Assembly (NCBI RefSeq): GCF_000002985.6
Contig: NC_003281.10
Coordinates: forward strand, 12,710,001-12,774,000
From: Caenorhabditis elegans
Lineage: Eukaryota > Nematoda > Chromadorea > Rhabditida > Rhabditidae
Direction of reading: 5' to 3'
DNA length: 64,000 nt
Part shown: positions 58,456 through 64,000 of the stretch, piece after piece
Numbering within the stretch: position 1 is the stretch's first letter
How the letters are laid out: each line of letters opens with the position of its first letter
Notes under the pieces: model-generated
The model's input: the letters and a program-made list of their open reading frames with translations, nothing else
The model's database searches: none
What the model was told of the DNA's origin: nothing
Translations under genes and position numbers: made by a program

Positions 58456-59563
58456 TAAGAGGTTTTATGATACATGTTCTAATAAAGAGTTTCTTACAAA
58501 CCTTTCAAAAATTCAAAGTTTTTATAGCGAACTCACGGATTTCTGGCTTCCCTCATAAATTGAAACGGAAGAGTTTTTTGCCGAACTAGGCCAGGCCATA
58601 TCTGGGGTAGATTTACGGCGCGTTGCGTGTCGCGTCGCGGCTCGATTGTAAAATCGATTGTAAAACTATTTGTGCGTGGGGATTACATGACTTTCCCACA
58701 CGTTGTCCGACAGGCGATTGTCAATGGAGCGCGAAAAATTCAATGAGGAAGGCCAGAACCCCGTGAAATAACACCTGACATAGTTAAAAATTATTTAAAT
58801 AGTCTAATTTAAAAAGTTTTCAGGACATTTCTAGTGTATACAATGGCCAAGAATATACCCTGGTAAACTTTGAAAACTTGCATGGAGATTTTTGCTTGAC
58901 AATCTCGGAAGTTATTTTTTATTTCTGGTTTTGCACACTTTCCGTAAAGAATTTCCATGCGAAACTTTGTGACGAGCAAGACCCAAAACATGTTATATGT
59001 CACTTTGAATCGTCTCCATTATTTCAGCATTCATTTTGTCAAGTTTAGCTTATGCAATTAATTTCTAATAAGAGGTTTTATGATACATGTTCTAATAAAG
59101 AGTTTCTTACAAACCTTTCAAAAATTCAAAGTTTTTATAGCGAACTCACGGATTTCTGGCTTCCCTCATAAATTGAAACGGAAGAGTTTTTTGCCGAACT
59201 AGGCCAGGCCATATCTGGGGTAGATTTACGGCGCGTTGCGTGTCGCGTCGCGGCTTTTAGTTGTAAAACTAAATGTATCTGTCCGTGTGGAGTACACGAC
59301 TTTCCCACGCGTTGTCCAGCTTGTCAATGGAGCACGAATAATTCAATGAGGAAGGCCAGAACCCCGTGCGAACTTTCAATGAATTTATTATTGAAAGACC
59401 GATAATCAAGTTTGAAATTTCTGCGCTCTCAAATTTGTAGGTACATAGGTGGTCATGTGTTTTTTCTACCTTGTCATTAGTCTATGATTGCTTAAAAAAT
59501 TTGACATTTTGCAGAAACCTTTCAAAATCAGAATGATCATATTCTTCTGGTAGTTTTCTACGA
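58456..59563. other. irld-D/srw-G gap made of repeats and a duplicated irld fragment
   Basis: It holds dispersed repeat copies (about 58530-58760 and 59150-59370), the partial irld duplicate (58609-59255) and about 190 bp of unique AT-rich DNA before the ATG at 59564. Confidence 0.7.
58609..59255 (+). pseudogene. Partial duplicate of irld-D with internal deletion
   Basis: 58609-59012 repeats 56987-57391 almost exactly (repeat, intron end and the first ~190 bases of exon 5, through 'GTCACTTTGAATCGT'). From 59013 the sequence matches 58399-58640 (inside the last exon, 3' UTR and dispersed repeat). The ~1 kb between is missing, so the copy cannot make a complete domain. The left junction lies inside a dispersed repeat; the deletion junction shows about one base of overlap. 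Confidence 0.88.
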
Positions 59564-61686
59564 ATGTCTCTTATTGTAAAAACCAAGCTAAAAACTGCCA
59601 CTTTATCGAACTACTATCCCGACGGTTATTGGCCAGAACCAGAAACAAAATCTCCGTTTGCTATAGACTACTATCAACTAATTTTAGACAACGAGATACT
59701 AGTTGATGCTGATTTAATACAGCCGTTTATTGAAGGTTTCAAGACTGTCAAAGGTTTTTATTTCAAAAGAAAACATTAATAATAGTAATGAGGTTGATAA
59801 TAAAAAATCCTGAAGTTTTAAATTCAGCACGGCAAATTTGCCGAATTTGCCGTGCTAGGAAAATTTTGAGATTTGCCGAACATCCTTGAAATACATATAT
59901 TACCAGACGTTCGCACGCGGAAATGCGCGTGCTCCGACCGGCATATGCCAAATTGTTTTATTAAATTGTAAATTGAAAATGTAAGCTTTTTGTACACTAA
60001 AACATTTTCCTGAAGTTTGATGGACCTTTCTTGAACTTTTCGAACAATTTTAAAAATTTCCAGATTTTTCTAGAAAGTTCTAGCACTTTCCAGATTTTTC
60101 TTAAAAATTCTAGAACTTTCCAGATCTTTTTAGAAAATTGCTTCTCAGAAAATTTGAATTTCCTGCCATTACTTATGGGCCGATATCTCTTCAAAAAACA
60201 AAAATTCAAATTTCCCAAAACTACAGTAACCCTACCGTATATCCACAGTACCCTCACCGTACTACTACAGTACCCCGACCATATCCCCCCACTAGCCCTA
60301 AACCAATATCCCTTCAAAAGAAAAAAAACTCAATTTATCCTAAACCACAGTAATCCTACAGTACTACTAAAGCAGAAGCCAAAACTTTGCACACTATAAA
60401 GACTACATAGACTACAAACTCCGGACAGACTAACTGTATTTTTTTCATATATAAGTAATGATTTATTCTTATTTTAGATGTATTGATGTTTGTTGGATTC
60501 CTATTAAACCTGTTCCATTTCCTTGTTCTCTGCCAAAAAGAGTTACGTTCAAATGTAGTATATAACGTTATGCTTGGCATTTGTGTTTGGGATATTCTAA
60601 TATTTCTAATCAATATTATATGGATAACGCTTGAATTGAATTCTTTTTACAACGACGAGATGGATTTTTGTAAATCCACTCGTCCATACATTCACATTTT
60701 CATTGAAATTGTATCTATTGTCGTTTTTGAAATTGGTAGACTGGCTTCCTCGACATTTTCCATATTTTTGGCGGTATTTCGATCGTTTTCTATCATGTTT
60801 CCAATGAGCCCGTATATTATTAAAATTATGAATAATCAATATGCATTTAGGGGTATTTTAGCTAACTCGGCTATTTCAGTTTTTTGTTATCTACCCTTGT
60901 ATTTTAGTTACAAAATTCGAAGAGAAAAATTGTGAGTTAATTTTTTGTGGAGTTTTGTGTGTTTAAAACCTTAAAAATTTAAAAATAAAAAATTCAGATG
61001 TGACCTACCTTCCTATTACAAGAGATTTGAAATCAAAGAGAATTCAAATTTCCAAAACTTTTACGCAAATATCGATGGATTTTTATATATCACTATGAGT
61101 ATTTTATATGTGGTTTCCACAGCAATACTCGTTGTTAAGTTGCGAGAAAATAAGAAGAAAAGAGTTAATTTAGTGAGCAACGATTCGAGAAATAAGTAAG
61201 TATGATCTGCATAAATAGTCGTATTGGAAAAAAAAAATTAAAAATTAATGCTTTTACTTCAGATCGGAAAACACTTCCAATCTCGTAATTCTGATGGCTT
61301 TTTCGTTTTTTATAAATACACTTATAAGTGGGACCTACTACCTAATTATAACAATTGGTAATCAATTATCAACACATATTGCCAGTATTGTGTATAACTT
61401 TAATTTTCGTTGAGTGAACAAGAAAACACAAAAATTTCAGGTTTCATATCAAAAACTTTGAGAGCTTGCTGAAAACAATGACGATTGTCAATTCAAACAC
61501 ACATTGCATAATTTGTTTTTTGATGTCTGCAAAATATCGAGAAACTTTGGGAATTGTGATTCGAAAGAAAACATCGGTATTTTCAATTGAATAGCATCAA
61601 AATATAGGAAAAAATTTTAGACAACGTTCACCAAATTTTCAACAGCATCTGTTACATCTGCAATCCAACAACGTTTCACGCAATAA
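59564..61686 (+). CDS. Serpentine chemoreceptor, srw class (G)
   Basis: Model join(59564..59753, 60478..60931, 60998..61195, 61263..61391, 61441..61576, 61621..61686), 390 aa; phases close. Recognisable srw blocks: 'LMFVGFLLNLFHFLVL' (TM1), 'NVVYNVMLGICVWDILIF' (TM2), 'IGRLASSTFSIFLAVFRSFS' with 'IMFPMSP' (TM3), 'FLYITMSILYVVSTAILVVK', 'NTSNLVILMAFSFFIN' and 'MTIVNSNTHCIICFLMSAKY' with RETL. It is distant from the receptors at 45348 and 47667. The exon 1 donor (AAAG|GTTTTT) is weak and could instead be GAAG|GTTTCA eleven residues earlier; both keep phase 1. Intron 1 is mostly a Helitron. The last two exons depend on GTGTAT and GTATTT donors, so the 3' half is less certain. AATAAA lies at about 61694. 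Confidence 0.75.
59903..60461 (-). mobile_element. Non-autonomous Helitron-like element 2 in srw-G intron 1
   Basis: Read on the minus strand: 5' A|TCATTACTTATATATG at 60461, heat-shock-like TTCTAGAA units (60050-60130) and TACTGTAG-type repeats, then hairpin GCACGCG-CATTTC-CGCGTGC and CTGG|T at 59903. The termini match element 1 in the opposite orientation. It ends 16 bp before exon 2 of the srw gene. Confidence 0.8.
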
Positions 61687-61988
61687 CCGAAGAGAATAAA
61701 GCTTTAGAATTTAAAACCAATGTAATGATTACTGGGATTTCAGCTATGGAGTCCGAGCTATGACATTTATAACAATTTTAAAAAATTTGTTTCGATTATG
61801 CAAGTATTTTCGAGAAACGGTCCTACAAAAAGGTTGCGTTCTGCAAATGCATTCAAGTGGTGAAGATAATCAAAATAAAATTTTATTTTTAAATAAAAAT
61901 TCAAAACAAAAAATCACGAATTGTTCACAGGATACGAATTAGAGAATTGAAGAACTTTGGAGAGACGACAGCTAATTTAAAGCAACGA
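61687..61988. other. Convergent gap between srw-G and ion-channel gene
   Basis: It holds the 3' ends of the two convergent genes. AT-rich with polyadenylation-type signals for both strands (AATAAA near 61694 plus; TTTATT near 61882 for the minus gene). No further gene is seen. Confidence 0.5.
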
Positions 61989-63905
61989 CTAGGAAGGGAC
62001 CATCATGTAGTAGCTCCAGTAGAATAAGCTGAAAATAGCGATTTTTCAAAAAGATTAGGCGCGAAGTTCTAATTTTAGATTTTCAAAAAAAAAGTGAGAT
62101 GTAGAAAGTTCGAGAAAATTCTGAAATGCTTTGGAACCTATTAGGAAATTCAAATTTTTTTTGGATAATCTGCCAACTTTCAGAAGATTCGGAAAGTTTT
62201 TGAAATGATCTAGAACCCTCCAAAAAAATTCTAGAAATTTTTTTAATTGTTGGTAGAAAATTGTCTGATATGTACTAGAACCTTCTAGAAAATTTTTAAA
62301 AATTTTGAAATATTCTAGAACCTTCTAAAAAATTCAAAAAAAAAATGAGATGGTCTGGAACCTTCTAGAAAATTCGAAAAAATTTTGAAATATTCTAGAA
62401 CCTACTAAAAAATTCAAAAAAAATTTGAAATGTTCTGGGACCTTCTAGAAAATTTTTAAAAAAATTGAAATGTTCCAGAACCTTCTAGAATATTCGAAAA
62501 AAAAAACATTGAAATGTTCTGGAACCATCTAGAATATTTTAAAAAAATTCAAAATGCATTGGAACCTTTCTAAAAGGTTCGAAATTTTTTTTGCATTATC
62601 TGGAATCTTCTAGAGAATTCAAAAAAAAATGTTGAAATGTTCTGGAACATTTTAGAAAATTCAAAAAAAATCTGAAATGGCCTGGAACTTTTTAGAAAAT
62701 TCAACAAAATTCAGAAATATTCTAGAACCTTCTAGAATATTCGAAAAAAATTTGAAATGCTCTGAAACCATCTAGAAAATTCAAAAATACTTCGGAAATG
62801 TTCTATACCTTTGTAGAACATTTTTTTAAAAATTTGAAATGTTTAAAACCTTCCAGAAAATTCGAAAATAATTCTGAAATGTTCTAGAACCATCTAGAAA
62901 TTTCGAAAAAAATCTGAAATATTCTAGAGCCTTTAAAAATTTTTTTATAAAATTTTAAATTGTGCTAGACCCTTGTAAAAAATTAAAGAAAATTCTGAAA
63001 CGTTCTGGAACCTTCAAGAAAATTCAAAAAATATTCAAAAATATTCTGGACCCTTTTAGAAAATTACCACCTTGGTAACTTACTTAAAAACAATAAAGCA
63101 TACTGGAAACACAACCCGTGAGTATTTATCAATAAGATTAACATCTCGAACACGAATCGTCGGAATCACTTTCCGTGCTCTTCGCCCAATTCCTGATATT
63201 GATTGTTTCATGGATACATTCATTCGAGCCAAAGTCATTCTTCGCTTAGCTCTGCAAGTTACGAAAAGTTGAACTGCACTACAATAAAAGACCCACCTAG
63301 CCGAGCTTCTCCCTTTGAGATGATGTGTCTTGTGATTTAAGGAAGCATGCGGCCTTGCTCCTTTCAGGGAAGTCGTTGAATATCTCGGATAGTCAGGCGA
63401 TTCCGATTCTTCACTTATCGTGTTACCAGCTCGGCATAGTGGTGGAATTGGTGAAGATGAACGCTTCTTGGGTTTTGAGGTGCTTTCAAACTGGAAATTA
63501 TGTTATACGATAATTAATCGTTTAAAAAAAATTATCAACTCACATTATTATTCTGAGCAGCTGTGTTACTCGTGCTCATCGCCTCTTCAAGAGCTTCAAC
63601 CCGCCGATCTTGAGGTTGAGGTACACCCTGTAATTTTTTAAATTTTTTTCCAAGTTTCCAGTTTTCCAAACAAAAACTCACATCCATCAACCCACTGGGC
63701 ACCCATTTTTGAACATTCACCGCCGACTCGCGGTCCTCTTTATTCGCTCCGTTGACTGGCCACCTAGGACAGGGTTTTATAAGGTAAAAAAAAAACCAGC
63801 TTACTCGTTTCCTCCGCCACCCTTTCCTCGTTCACGTCCCCAGTAGGAGTAGTTGACGGCTGCGTACTCTAGAAGTGCGGCGAAAACGAAGACGAAGCAC
63901 ATAAC
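61989..63905 (-). CDS. Cys-loop ligand-gated ion channel subunit, 3' exons (5' part beyond window)
   Basis: Exons in complement: 63805..63905, 63682..63763, 63544..63627, 63297..63490, 63084..63251, 61989..62028, all in phase. The first encodes TM3 ('VMCFVFVFAALLEYAAVNYS', 'YWGRERG'), characteristic of GABA-A/glycine-type anion-channel subunits. A Ser/basic-rich intracellular loop follows, then 'IPTIRVRDVNLIDKYSRVVF' leading into TM4 ('FPVCFIVFNLFYWSYYMMVP', then S and stop). TM4 is split: the last exon is only 40 bases, joined across a 1055-base intron through the codon for Asn. The fit of the short exon to the TM4 consensus makes it convincing. Members are pentameric plasma-membrane chloride channels gated by GABA, glycine, glutamate or amines; ligand-binding and pore (TM2) exons are outside the window, so ligand and ion cannot be assigned. 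Confidence 0.85.
62090..63068. repeat. TTCTAGAACCTTCTAGAAAATTC array (ion-channel intron)
   Basis: About 24 degenerate units of 38-44 bp: 'GAAATGTTCTAGAACCTTC' with 'TAGAAAATTCGAAAAAA'. The alternating GAA/TTC blocks spaced by two bases match the heat-shock element pattern nGAAnnTTCn. It fills the intron before the last exon. The same motif occurs in Helitron elements 1 and 2, but no Helitron termini were found here. Confidence 0.85.
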
Positions 63906-63929
63906 CTGAAGGATGAAAATGCCAAATTC

Positions 63930-64000
63930 CGACCAATCAGCGCTCAGCACCGCCCTTTCTTCAACCAACGAGCGGAGCCGGGCGTCGCTGATTGGTTTGG
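63930..64000. repeat. CCAATCAGCG hairpin repeat (ion-channel intron)
   Basis: 'CCGACCAATCAGCG' pairs with 'CGCTGATTGGTTTGG' across 'GAGCGGAGCC'. Same family as the three copies at 30275-30885; may continue past the window. Confidence 0.7.

Noticed and set aside
63325..63641. Plus-strand ORFs near the window end
   Set aside because: They are antisense to the in-phase ion-channel exons at 63297-63490 and 63544-63627.
1..64000. tRNA, rRNA or snRNA genes
   Set aside because: No A-box/B-box pairs with a cloverleaf, and no conserved small-RNA sequence was noticed on either strand; this was only an eye scan.

Overview
The window is nuclear DNA of a Caenorhabditis nematode, very probably C. elegans. 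Genes are broken by many introns with TTTTCAG-type 3' splice sites, intergenic DNA is AT-rich, and the dispersed repeats are familiar C. elegans types: 'aaaggtggagtaccg' fold-backs, 'ttgccggaaattttga' minisatellites, and short elements carrying 'cgtaaatcgacaca'. One gene matches from memory the chromatin remodeller ssl-1, which would place the window on the right part of chromosome III. No database could be searched; exon models were built by hand from reading frame, splice-site sequence and phase.

Layout. (1) 14-560: last exon of a C2-domain-like protein. (2) 1560-3667, +: hut-1, the SLC35B1/HUT1 ER nucleotide-sugar transporter, five exons. (3) 4588-33929, +: ssl-1, a p400/SRCAP/SWR1-type SNF2 ATPase in 17 exons. 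Its introns are packed with long inverted repeats and minisatellites, and an alternative terminal exon (to 18642) gives a second, SANT-less C terminus. (4) 36451-37608, +: a small unrecognised gene with an apparent single-base frameshift. (5) 37899-61686: a gene-family region. Two divergent pairs of insulin/EGF-receptor L-domain (irld-type) genes (37899-40927 minus with 41109-43634 plus; 50684-54341 minus with 54553-58455 plus) alternate with srw-type chemoreceptor genes (45348-46613, 47667-49619, 59564-61686, all plus). Irld relics, a recombined duplication, Helitrons and minisatellites lie between them. (6) 61989-63905, minus: the 3' exons of a Cys-loop ligand-gated ion channel that continues past the window end.

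The first half holds housekeeping genes (ER transport, chromatin remodelling). The second half is a fast-evolving block of secreted or membrane-anchored receptor-like proteins and chemoreceptors. The order irld(-) / irld(+) / srw(+) occurs twice, so an ancestral three-gene block was probably duplicated, then changed by exon loss, srw tandem duplication and repeat-mediated rearrangement. The two irld pairs share a conserved motif in their ~200 bp promoter gaps, and two srw genes share a 5' flank. Helitrons with recognisable termini abut one srw promoter and fill most of another srw intron. Arrays resembling heat-shock elements occur in them and in the ion-channel intron.
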